A DNA stretch of 64,000 nucleotides from Oscheius tipulae (Eukaryota > Nematoda > Chromadorea > Rhabditida > Rhabditidae): the NCBI GenBank assembly GCA_037178975.1, contig JASJZH010000005.1:8270501-8334500 (forward strand), in the 5' to 3' direction. Under the pieces are notes generated by a model, which had not been told where the DNA came from, did no database searches, and saw only the letters and a program-made list of their open reading frames with translations. Positions 12,949 to 22,590 of this stretch are shown here, piece after piece. Every line of letters starts with the position of its first letter. Positions within the stretch are counted from its first letter, which is position 1. A program made the position numbers and the translations under genes.

Positions 12949-14335
12949 CTTTTCGAAGAAAATTCAAAATTGTACAGGTTCCTTATGCGAAAAAGACGAG
13001 ATAAATGGGCAGAGGCGCGTCAGCAGCTGGTCCTCTTAGTGATTAAAATGTGCTCGAATGTCGCGACTTTACACCAGGGAGCAAAACGGCTGAGAATTTT
13101 GGCATATTGAGAGAGACAGAGAAAGTTACAGCTGGACGGACAGCAACTGCGCGACTCTCCAACTGGGGAGCAGGCTCACCGACTCCATTTGACGCCATAA
13201 ATTACACTAAATCCTTTACGAGCTCTCTTGATGATAAATCGGCACCGTCTGTGAACTTTTAGGCCTATTCGGAGGCGAATACTAAAAAGAAATAGGTCGT
13301 CACGCCTCCTCGAGTTTATGATGTTCCACTCAATAGAAACCTAGCCTTTTCATCAAGAGAGACTACTGCTTTAAAAATAGAGAGTCACAGAGACAGGGAA
13401 AGACTGGTGTTTACTGCGAAAGTCCTTTAAAAGGCACAAAAAGACACTTGTGGAGTGGTGAGGGAGGACAAAGCGGAATGCAGTTAGTTGATTGTCGTGT
13501 CCTTTGCTTTGTCAAAGACGCCGCGGGAGGTTCCGTCCGTTTTTCTGTGACAGCCATTGGCTTACGGGAAGAGGGAGAGAGCAGCTGATGCCATCAGACC
13601 TGCCCACATCATTTATGCTCACAAACTGGGATGGATTTCTCTGTTAGGGTCTCGAAAACATATATTGTCAGCAACTGCCCAGATGAGAAGATAGTTACAG
13701 ACAGAGCTCAAAGGGACAAGATACAAAACCACGGGCTGACAGATACGGAGGTGACAAACCAGATTGTGTCGTATTGACAGAATAGAAATATGAAAGAGTG
13801 ACAGGTTAGGTTGAGGAAACGGTGAGAGTAACAGAAGAAACACGGTAAAATAATTACAAAATACAGTACGTAGATTCCGTATCCCCAGTACTACGAACTA
13901 CAGCTGACAATGGATCCTGTTAAGGATTAGAGGTCAAATATCGAAGTAAAAGACACCAGTCGTCCACTTCGATGGTAGAACAGGTGGAGCGACTGCTCTT
14001 TCTGCATCGTACCGTTCAACTCTTTTCTAACTCTACGCCAAAATGTGTCAAGAATAACACTCGACAGAAAAGTCCACAGAAATTTGTCAAGAGTTATCCG
14101 GGATAATTCTCGACAGACGGGCGTCCCGTGCAGGTTGTAAAGGTAGGACTGTTCTTTCGCCTCAGTTTTTGACAGGAACTGGCTTTTAAGGAATGAAAAA
14201 ATGGGTCGTATTCTAAATTAACCGGTCTCAAGAAAATTGACCGGTCTTAAAAATAACCGGCCTTAAAAATCCATAAAGTGCCAAGACTCTGCCGTCACGT
14301 TTCGAGTCCAAAATGAAATTTTCGAGCTTAGCTAT

Positions 14336-14380
14336 GTACTGCAAAGTTGTTGCATTCTGTCTCGTCTACAACTTTTAGAA
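14336..14380. repeat. Hairpin repeat (TTCTGCAAAGTTGTAG family)
   Basis: GTACTGCAAAGTTGTT at 14336 and CTACAACTTTTAGAAC ending at 14380 form an imperfect inverted pair with a short loop. It is a third member of the family seen at 2112 and 9434. Confidence 0.5.
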
Positions 14381-15138
14381 CATGTCTATGCTCAAAAATC
14401 GTATTTTGTATTCGAAAGATAGAATTGTAGCACCTTCATTTTGGATGGAATTTTAAGGCCGGTTAAACTAGACATAACAAGAAATTGAATGACTGACAGA
14501 AACCAAGTGACATGACGATGACCCCTTATAACCTTTCAGTACCTAGCTGTAATAGGTGCTAAAGTTATGCTAGCAGGGGACAGAACGACTCTGTTCCCAG
14601 TGATAGAGACTCATTTAATCATGATTGATATGCAGGAGAGGGAGAATAAGCAAATATGGACTGGGGGAGAGAGAACAACTGGTGATTAAGAAATGATGCG
14701 GATGAATGGAAGTGTGTATGAGGGGGAGTGCATATGTCAGCATAGATCCTAAAAAAATTCCCGAAACCCCAGGCAAATAGGAGAAAATAACCAGAAAGAA
14801 GTGAGGAATCGGGATTTGGATCAAAAAGATAAGAGGATTCCCCCTCACAGATTGACGTGACAATTAGTTCCAGCGAGATATTACGACCGTTTGAATAAAG
14901 GAAAATGCTTGAAAGATTGTTGTAAACGCATCAATCAGAGCGGTGGATGGACCGCAGCAGTCAGCAGGCCACACTATTTCCATGAGGCAAAAAGCCGTGT
15001 AGTTTGATTACACAGCCAGCAGGTGAGGAGGCTGCAGAAACTGAGAGGCAGAACACAATAAACACACGGCTTCTCCCTTCTGAGATATGGATTAATTGAA
15101 TAGAACACATTATCCCTGTCTCTCTGTCTCTGTCTCCG

Positions 15139-15237
15139 ACTCGACTGGGTGCAACTCTTTGGGATGTGATTCAATCCAAAGTTGTGAATCTCGACTCTGG
15201 AATCGGACTCTACAGTCCGGACAATGAGGGTTATCAG
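15139..15237 (+). pseudogene. Arginine kinase exon fragment, inverted copy
   Basis: The open frame encodes [16 protein letters not shown] followed by [17 protein letters not shown], the N-terminal domain of arginine kinase. It then meets GTAAGCTACCCAGTCTCTGTC. The same exon, donor and first intron bases occur on the minus strand at about 19940-20060. The copy is therefore a genomic duplicate, not retrotransposed. No acceptor is visible upstream; a TC-rich repeat abuts the 5' side. This copy lacks the stops seen in the other. Confidence 0.7.
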
Positions 15238-16127
15238 GTAAGCTACCCAGTCTCTGTCTCTGAACTAAAAGACATCATAAGGGAATTCTAGTTTAGGACA
15301 AACAACACTCAAGAGGAGGAAACCAATTAGATGAGTTCCCCCGTCGAGAGAGAGGGAACACTCTTATGGACTGCTGATCAGTCCGACAACAAACAAACAT
15401 CAATTTGAGTCAGAGAGAGAAGGAGCGTCACATTTGAAGCTTGATTTTTAAGCAGAGTTTTTCTCGAGCTCAATGAGCGCCTCCGTCGTAGAAGGTCTTA
15501 ATCGCCTGGTATTCCGTGATCCCCAGGCGCTGTTTGTTCGAAATATCAAAGATACCTCCTTGGTCTCACTGTTCTCGTGACGTCCTGAATTGTGTGTATA
15601 GTTTCGTGGAAATGGTGGAAACTATCTGAAATTTCAGTTCGTCACAGATCTTCTCAAATTTCTCCTTGTCCGGGGAAATCTTCGGGAGTTTGATGTGGAT
15701 ACTGGCTCTGATCGTGGTTCCGAGATTCGTAGGACAGAAGGTGAGCCAGCCGAGATGTGCTCTTGTCGGCGATGATTTATGATGCCCTGAACGAACTTTC
15801 TCTTCTGTTCCTGAAACTGTCAAAAGCCTCGAGTAACACGCTCTCTCCCGTACAGTCTCGCTCCAGAAGCCTCACGCGTACTACCTCGGCAGTAACATTG
15901 TAATGACCCGTGGGGGTTCAGTTTTGCACTTTCCTTACAATTAGTTAGCGAATGGTCGAAAAACTGTTTGACTTGACAAATTATGTTATGGTTGACCCTC
16001 TACCTCACAATTGAACTGCCAGTTGCTCTTTATCTGAGACAGAGACTTCTCAGCTCCTAGCTTGTGCTGTCGTCTTCAACCGATCTGGTCAGATGTTTAA
16101 ACCTTTTTGTTGAACTTTTTATAACAT

Positions 16128-19100
16128 AATATAATATAACATCAATTACCTTTACTTTTCACAATCCGTGCGCTTGCTTCCCAAGTCGCTCTACCAGCGG
16201 ATCTACCTTTTGTGAAAAGGAAGAGGGGTTCCGGTCCCAGCACTGCGACACAGAGGGACCGTCATGTCACCACCCGTAGTTCGAGGCCTGCTCAACATCT
16301 GCCAGCTCAACTGCCAATCCATCCACTCGAAGAGGCGACTACTCGAACTTGAGGAAGCGCTACTGAAGATCTCCTTCGATGTCATGGGCCTGAGCGAGAC
16401 CTGGAAGTCCGGAAACGGTCAAGAGCTGCTGAGGAAGTCTGGCTGCCATCTTCTCTACAGTGGAGGCCAGCACAACCGACGCGGCGTCGGCTTCATTGTG
16501 GCACCGCATCTCGTCCCCAACATCCATCGCTTCACGCCGATAGACGACAGATGCTGCACATTGGAGCTGAGAGGGCCGAATTGGAGTCTCCTTCTCGTCA
16601 TGGGATACGCCCCTACAGGAGACGCCGATGATGCCGACTACGACCGCTTCCTGAGCAAGATTCAGAGAGCTGCGTACAACCCGAAGAGTGGATCCTTATG
16701 GAAACAGGGGCTGCCTTTTGGGGCCAATGGTGTGAGTAAGGGTCAGAGCGCTGGAATCATGAGCCAGTCGAGCTTTCCCAGAAAACATCAGAGGTGTACA
16801 ATAGTGCTCGGAGACTGGAATGCCTCGGTAGGAACGCGTCTTCATCCACTGGAGCCATCGATCGGAGCTTACGGCTACGGCAACCGAAATCGTCGAGGAG
16901 ACCAGCTCGTCTCTTTCTGTCAACAACACGGTTGGGATGTCGCTAGCACTTTCTGTAAGCAACGATCAGGAAGAAAGTGGACCTGGAGATCGCCGAATGG
17001 GACCACTTTGAAGGAGTATGACCTCTTCCTCGTCCGACGAACCACCAGAGTACGGAATGTCCATGTCATCAACCAGTTCAACTTCCGAAGCGACCACCGC
17101 CTCGTCCGTCTCACCCTCGATCTAGAGGCTAAGTTCCCAAGACGTAGACAACAGGCAACGCAGAAGAAGATGAATTGGCCTCTCTTCCGTCATGGCATCC
17201 AGGAGAGAAGAGAAGCAATGGAGGACCCCGATCCAACAATCCAGTATCGTGGCATTCGCGAAGTCTTTGATGAAGCCCGTGCTGTGGCTACGGAAAGGAT
17301 CCCACGCGCAGAAAGGCTCTCAACCAACACAAGAGACCTTTTCGACCAACGACGAGTTCTACTGGCCAAGGCTGACATTCCATCACGTCTCCAACTGGTC
17401 CAAACGAACAAGTCACTGCGCATAGCCATTGCTTCGGATATTGAGAAGAATATGCTTAACCGGTACCACCAGACGCTTGCGTCCAAGCGACTCTTCGAGG
17501 ACATATCGACTCCTGCGATCGGACAACTCCAAAAGAAGGACGGATCTCGAACTATCAGCTCCCAAGATGTGCGAGATCGAGTGAAGGAATTCTTTGACGA
17601 GTTGTACCAGCAAACGGTGAACGTGGTTCCGATGCCCCAGCGCCCTCTAGAGGAAGTTCCACCAGTACTCGAAGACGAGGTCTGGAAGCAACTACATCGG
17701 ATGAGGATGCGAACGGCCCCCGGACACGACTCCATTACGACGATGCAGCTCCGAGTCGCGGAAACTGAGATGGTGCCTCTTCTTGCACGTCTCTTTACTC
17801 GGATGCTTCAACATCGTATGGTCCCTCCTGGATTCGGCGATTCGATTACTACGCTCATCCCGAAGAAAGGAGACCACACTGATCTGACCAACTTCCGCCC
17901 GATCTCCGTACTACCAGCTCCATACAAGCTGTTCACGCGAGTTATGTTGGCCAGAATGCATCGGAGTTTGGAATTCAACCAGCCCGTCGAACAAGCCGGC
18001 TTCCGAAGTTTCTCTACCGTGGAACACCTTCACACCATCAAGCAGCTGATCGACAAGGCCTATGGTTATCGTAATCACCTCTATCTCGTGTTTATCGATT
18101 TCCGGAAAGCCTATGACACAATTGAGTGGAACGCCGTGTGGAATTCCCTTCAACAACACGGAGCGGATCAACTCTACGTCGAAATGCTGCGGAAGGTCTA
18201 CCATCAAGCTGGCTGCAAGATCAAGGTGCACGAGGATCTAGTGGAGATCGACATCAAGCGCGGAGTTCGTTGCGTTCTTTCTCCACTCCTCTTCAACGCT
18301 GTGCTCGAAGACATCTTCAGACGACTGAATTGGGACAACTTCGGCTTCAACATCAACGGCCGTAAGCTGAACCATCTTCGCTACGCCGACGATGTCGTCC
18401 TTGTCGGGAAGAGCCTGAGAGCAGTTCAGCGCATGGTGACCGAACTGGAGGTAACAAGCCGTAGGATTGGATTGGAAGTCAATTTCCGCAAGACAGTTGC
18501 GATGACCAATGCCTACGTGGGGAATCTGCTTCTATCTGGCCAACAAATTCAATTTGTCCAGCACTACACCTATCTTGGAAGTTCGGTTACGTGCACCACT
18601 GAAAACCAAGAGTTATCTCGGAGGATCGGAGCTGCATGGGGTGCGTTCAATCGTCATCGTCTGTTCCTTACCAAGAGAACCGTGCTGACAAGGATGAAGA
18701 GGCGAGTCTATCTGACCTGTATCGTGCCAAGTTTGCTGTATGGCTGTGAAGTCTGGAGCCTTCGAACTGATGAGTTGAAGAAGCTGGCAGCCGTGCAGAG
18801 ACGACAGGAAAGAGCAATGTTAGGCCTTACTCTTCTCGACCGCGTGAGGAACGAAGATGTTCGAAGAATGACCCAGCTCCCCGACATCCTGGACCTGGCT
18901 TGGAGGAGAAAGCTGAAGTGGGCAAGAAGAGTTGCAGCGATGGACGGAGCGAGATGGTCGAGAGCCACGACTGAATGGATACCCTTGAACCAGCGACGTG
19001 TCATTGGTAGGCCCCGTATGAGATGGGAGGATGACCTAAGGAGAGCATCCGAGAGGATAGGAAGAGCCCCCGCAACGTGGATGCGAGCGGCAAGATTGGA

Positions 19101-19195
19101 CGGCGAAGAGTGGGTTCGAGCCATGGGAGCGGCAAGGGATCCAGTTTAGGAAACCCCTTTGATACCGTCAAATAAATAATAATAATAAATAATAA
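16128..19195 (+). mobile_element. RTE-like non-LTR retrotransposon with target-site duplication
   Basis: The element is flanked by an exact 11-bp repeat, TTTTATAACAT, at 16117-16127 and 19196-19206. It has about 136 bp before its single long ORF and ends in a short AAT/AATA-rich tail, as RTE-type elements do. It lies in an intron of the arginine kinase pseudogene, opposite to that gene. The intact duplication and open ORF suggest a fairly recent insertion. Confidence 0.85.
16264..19149 (+). CDS. Endonuclease-reverse transcriptase of RTE-like element
   Basis: The ORF of 961 residues starts with an apurinic-type endonuclease domain (about 1-285): LNICQLNCQSIHSKRR, VMGLSETW, IVLGDWNASVG and the catalytic FRSDHRLVRL. 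The reverse transcriptase domain (about 500-760) has FRPISVLP, VFIDFRKAYDTIEW and the YADDVVLVG active site. The C-terminal segment carries GRPRMRWEDDLRRA, typical of RTE/BovB-type proteins. Two oddities may make it inactive. The usual GVRQGD-type motif before LSPLLFNAVLEDIF reads GVRCVLSPL, about two residues short. There is also a roughly 30-residue insert of unusual composition (around SLWKQGLPFGANG) before GDWNA. No separate gag-like ORF is seen. Confidence 0.9.
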   Translation: MSPPVVRGLLNICQLNCQSIHSKRRLLELEEALLKISFDVMGLSETWKSGNGQELLRKSGCHLLYSGGQHNRRGVGFIVAPHLVPNIHRFTPIDDRCCTLELRGPNWSLLLVMGYAPTGDADDADYDRFLSKIQRAAYNPKSGSLWKQGLPFGANGVSKGQSAGIMSQSSFPRKHQRCTIVLGDWNASVGTRLHPLEPSIGAYGYGNRNRRGDQLVSFCQQHGWDVASTFCKQRSGRKWTWRSPNGTTLKEYDLFLVRRTTRVRNVHVINQFNFRSDHRLVRLTLDLEAKFPRRRQQATQKKMNWPLFRHGIQERREAMEDPDPTIQYRGIREVFDEARAVATERIPRAERLSTNTRDLFDQRRVLLAKADIPSRLQLVQTNKSLRIAIASDIEKNMLNRYHQTLASKRLFEDISTPAIGQLQKKDGSRTISSQDVRDRVKEFFDELYQQTVNVVPMPQRPLEEVPPVLEDEVWKQLHRMRMRTAPGHDSITTMQLRVAETEMVPLLARLFTRMLQHRMVPPGFGDSITTLIPKKGDHTDLTNFRPISVLPAPYKLFTRVMLARMHRSLEFNQPVEQAGFRSFSTVEHLHTIKQLIDKAYGYRNHLYLVFIDFRKAYDTIEWNAVWNSLQQHGADQLYVEMLRKVYHQAGCKIKVHEDLVEIDIKRGVRCVLSPLLFNAVLEDIFRRLNWDNFGFNINGRKLNHLRYADDVVLVGKSLRAVQRMVTELEVTSRRIGLEVNFRKTVAMTNAYVGNLLLSGQQIQFVQHYTYLGSSVTCTTENQELSRRIGAAWGAFNRHRLFLTKRTVLTRMKRRVYLTCIVPSLLYGCEVWSLRTDELKKLAAVQRRQERAMLGLTLLDRVRNEDVRRMTQLPDILDLAWRRKLKWARRVAAMDGARWSRATTEWIPLNQRRVIGRPRMRWEDDLRRASERIGRAPATWMRAARLDGEEWVRAMGAARDPV

Positions 19196-20191
19196 TTTTA
19201 TAACATTTTCAGCGACCGAGTACCAACATTGCAAGGCAGAAGGTGCCTGAGAGCTACAGGAACCGGCGATTCTTCCAAAGTTTGTGTTGGACTTCAAGTT
19301 TTTGGAGAATCTACCGGTCACCACTCTCCACGCAACTCCAGTTTTCTGGTTTTAGAATCGAGCAGTTTTGAAAAACTCTTGCTAATATCTGAAGCTTACC
19401 TTGATGAGTCTGCTGAGCACCTCTCCGATTTTCCACCCTTCTGCATCAATATGATGCGCAGATGGTTTTCCTCATTGACCCAGACCGTTAACGTCCTCTT
19501 CGAGTTGTGGTAATTTCCTCTTCCTGTAGGCCAGAACCGATTACTTTTGGTCACTTCCAGGAATCTGTCACCCTCTTTGAATAGAAAGTGGTCTTCGACA
19601 AGTTGGTCCTTCGTGGCCTCGTCCAATCCCGAGAGAGGATAGTACTGTCTCTTAAGCTCCTCGTCAGTTATCGTGTCGAAGACTTCTCTCGTTCTCGATT
19701 CAATATTCCTGTAATTAGATTCTGTCATGAGCGGATTGAAAGGGTAGCAGGCCGAGAAACGACTACACCGGATCCGGGTCGAGATTACGAAGGTGCCCTC
19801 TGGGTCCAGATCAGCTAAATCGGCGATGTCCTTGTCTCCCATGTCGGTGGGAAACTGATTTTAGGTCGGCTTGAATCCGTGGTAGTCTTCGATCATGGCG
19901 TAGAAGAGAAGAGCGAAGGTCTGAAATAGTGCTGTGAGACACAGACAGAGACTGGGTAGCTTACCTGGTAGCTCTCCCTATCCGGTATGTAAAGTCAAAT
20001 TCCAGAGTCGAGATGCACTACTCCGGATTGAATCACATCCCAAAGAGCCGCACCCAGTCACGTCTTCTTTGTGTTCAGTTTGTCTAAGACTTGGTCAGGT
20101 GTTTATTCCACAGCGACTTGCAGTCCTGGGCTGCCTGTAACTTTGCGTAGCCTTCCTCGATCCTCTTCAGTGTCTCACAAGGGACAGCCAT

Positions 20192-22590
20192 TTGTAAAGT
20201 CGAAGCGTTGGTAGTCAATTGTGAAAGCGTGACTACGTGTAGTTTTTTATTCACTTAAATATCTTATTATATCTGTTCAAACAGTAAATATTAGTTGGTG
20301 AATGTATCACCGAAGCGTCTAGCTTTTGTGATGGTACAGAAGAAAACAACATGATTGAAAAAGTCCATAATTTTGTCTTTCGGCCGACACCCCCAAACTT
20401 CGAAACAGAACAGTTTAAGTTCTGATCTGCTAGAAGCTCAAGTATATTGGACTTCACCTTCTAAGATGACATGAGGATTCTGATCCCGGTGGCCTGACTC
20501 TCTTTCTCTGATCACAACGTTTCTGAACTTTGCACGTTCCTTTACTACCAAAAGGAAGAAAAACAGACTACGTGATCGTTTTTCGGACCGACTCTCTCTC
20601 TCTCTCTTGTCGCACACCTCTTCCATCATCTTTTCGACGTCGTCAACTGGGCGCCGCCGCCGTGTGTGTATGTGTGTCTTTCAGCACCGGAAATCTTTGG
20701 CACCCTTCCAAAAGACGAAAACTTTACAGCGAGACGACAAGAAGCCCAAGTCGGGTGGCGGGACACATCCCCTCCTTATCATTCCCTTCTCTACTTTTAC
20801 TACTTCATCAATTCACACGGTTCATTTGGAAGCCTCTCCTTCCGTTTTGGATCTTCGTCTCTCTCTGTCACTCTGTTTGGGAATGTATAACAAACCCTAA
20901 CTCTTCTCCTCCTCTTTTCTCCCCCTCTTTTTTTTCCAACCAGCTCCTTTGGCTATCACTCTCCCAATTAGACCACCCGTAACAAGTACAGTGGCTCTTT
21001 CTTCTCCCCCAGTCTTCTCCAAGTCAAACGGGTTCCGCGCGACTTCCGGCACTGTTCTTTTCTCCCAGCAGCAGCTGTCCTTCTCTAGGTATTTTAAGGA
21101 ACAATTTGTAGGTAGGGGGGAGGTCGGCCACACCCTCACCACCATAAAATCTCTCTCTCTCTCTCTCTCTAATAGGGAAAACGAGAGTCGAGATGTCCTT
21201 CCGTCGGTCAGCATAAACTGACACTTTTGATCCGAACAACATCCGGTGACTTCCTTTAGTGATCAGTCGGGAATAGTGGGCCAGCTCCCCCGGGGAGAGA
21301 ACGACCCGGGTTTCGGACAATGGAACCATTCTTATGCATGTTTTACTAGTGGAAAGATGGGGGGAGGGGTATCCAGAGAAGAGTCAAGAAAGTAGGGTTC
21401 GACGTAGTAGAGGAGGAATCCGCGCGACCTTCGTTGTGTGTCGTGCTGATAACAGGCGAACCCGTTTCCTATTTCATTCCGCCACCGCAGAATTCTCCCA
21501 GTGTTTTTGTTCCCGTGTGTGTGCCCCCGAGAGATGGCCTCTCCTTCATCTTTATTATCACGTGTGCGGATTATATCGTATCTGGTGGTTTTTGTATTTT
21601 TTTTGCTGCCCTTTGAGTTGAAGTCTTCCATATGGGACCAAATGTAACAGCTAGCGTGTCGGCATTGAATACTCAGCCAAGCAGATCAGCTTGTCTTTCG
21701 CGCCAGTTCGATTATTGAGTTTCTTTGCTGCGTATTCAACGAGCCCCCCCATCTAACTATTATGGTGTCGCTATCGGCCCATGCCGCTGTCCACATCCAA
21801 GCGCTGTCTTCTCCGAATTATCCCAAACTCATTCGGCTCATGACAATCTGACCATGCTAGCATATGTCATTTTTTATGATGTCCCTTTAAACCTGTCTTA
21901 TTCAAGCTTCCCTCTCTTTCCACCAGCTACTGTCAAGCGCTTATCGGGTACATTTGAGCCTGTAGCCACCATCTGACCTTTTCCACTGTGGCACTGTTTG
22001 ACCGTCCCAAAGCTACTTTTAACCGTCCCACCAAAAGGTGGAAAGGCGTCTAACACTTCCAAACATTACTACGCTTCTAGGGATATCCTTATACCTGTGG
22101 AACGGAGTTTGACTCTTAATGCCTCATTCAAAGTGGACACATGAATGTCCGAGATCCAATCAAATTTTCCAAGAGACGGTTAAAGTGTGACAGAGCCCTG
22201 ACCCTTTTCACTTTTCCCTGTCAATCTCTATCGTCTTCACCGTTTGATCTGTTACATGTCTAGCCAAAAGCAAACTCGTTGCTCTAATCTCTTGACTGTA
22301 TATGACTTGTCAGATTTGGGCAAGGTCACGTTATAATGGTTCAACAGAGCCAGAGTATGTAGTAATTTAGGTGGGACCTGCAACAATATGTTTACAGGAC
22401 AGTGACTCACCTCACAGACTAAACCAATTACTTTTTTCTCACAGACCTTTTCAATAAATGTCTTCTATTGATCGTGTGGGAGAGCGGACCACCCCGTTTT
22501 TGATGAATGTCATCTTTTCTCTTCACTGCCCCCCGTTAAATGACCTGTCACCCTCTCACCAAATCCTTTATTTCCAGGGGGCAATGTGAA
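20192..22590. other. No gene recognised
   Basis: The stretch contains TC-rich simple sequence (about 20590-20930 and 21150-21175) and several antisense-overlapping open frames without domains. I found no splice-bounded exon that joins in phase. The upstream promoter of the RasGAP gene should lie at its right end but shows no recognisable box. Confidence 0.45.

Larger units (their letters stand above)
11665..15138. other. Gene-poor stretch; no supported gene
   Basis: Several frames of 70-93 codons are open, but none shows a domain, signal peptide or convincing splice-bounded exon. The stretch holds a tRNA-like element (12881-12948), a hairpin repeat (14336-14380), short GACAGA tracts and AT-rich DNA. 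Confidence 0.45.
15470..20191 (-). pseudogene. Arginine kinase pseudogene (intron-containing)
   Basis: Arginine kinase buffers ATP by phosphorylating arginine. Three exon blocks are visible: 20191-19965 (MAVPCETLKRIEEGYAKLQA), 19920-19400 (DPEGTFVISTRIRCSRF, VEDHFLFKEGDRFLEV, NEENHLRI) and 15810-15470 (LGWLTFCPTNLGTTIRAS, then [16 protein letters not shown]). The frame is broken repeatedly. There is a one-base loss after HLTK, an in-frame TGA in place of Ser in KKT(S)LGA, a TGA in place of Gly in SGI(G)LY, and a TAA after GFKPT. One A is missing in the GGKIGEV segment and there is another shift before GGIFDISNK. Some lesions are base changes, so assembly error alone does not explain them. Introns are kept, so it arose by DNA duplication. 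A retrotransposon fills the intron at 15811-19399. Confidence 0.85.

Noticed and set aside
15470-20191. Reading the in-frame TGA codons of arginine kinase as recoded sense codons
   Set aside because: The replaced residues differ (Ser, Gly), a TAA and frameshifts are also present, and FAM8A1, RPAP2-neighbour and U2SURP frames end normally in TGA.
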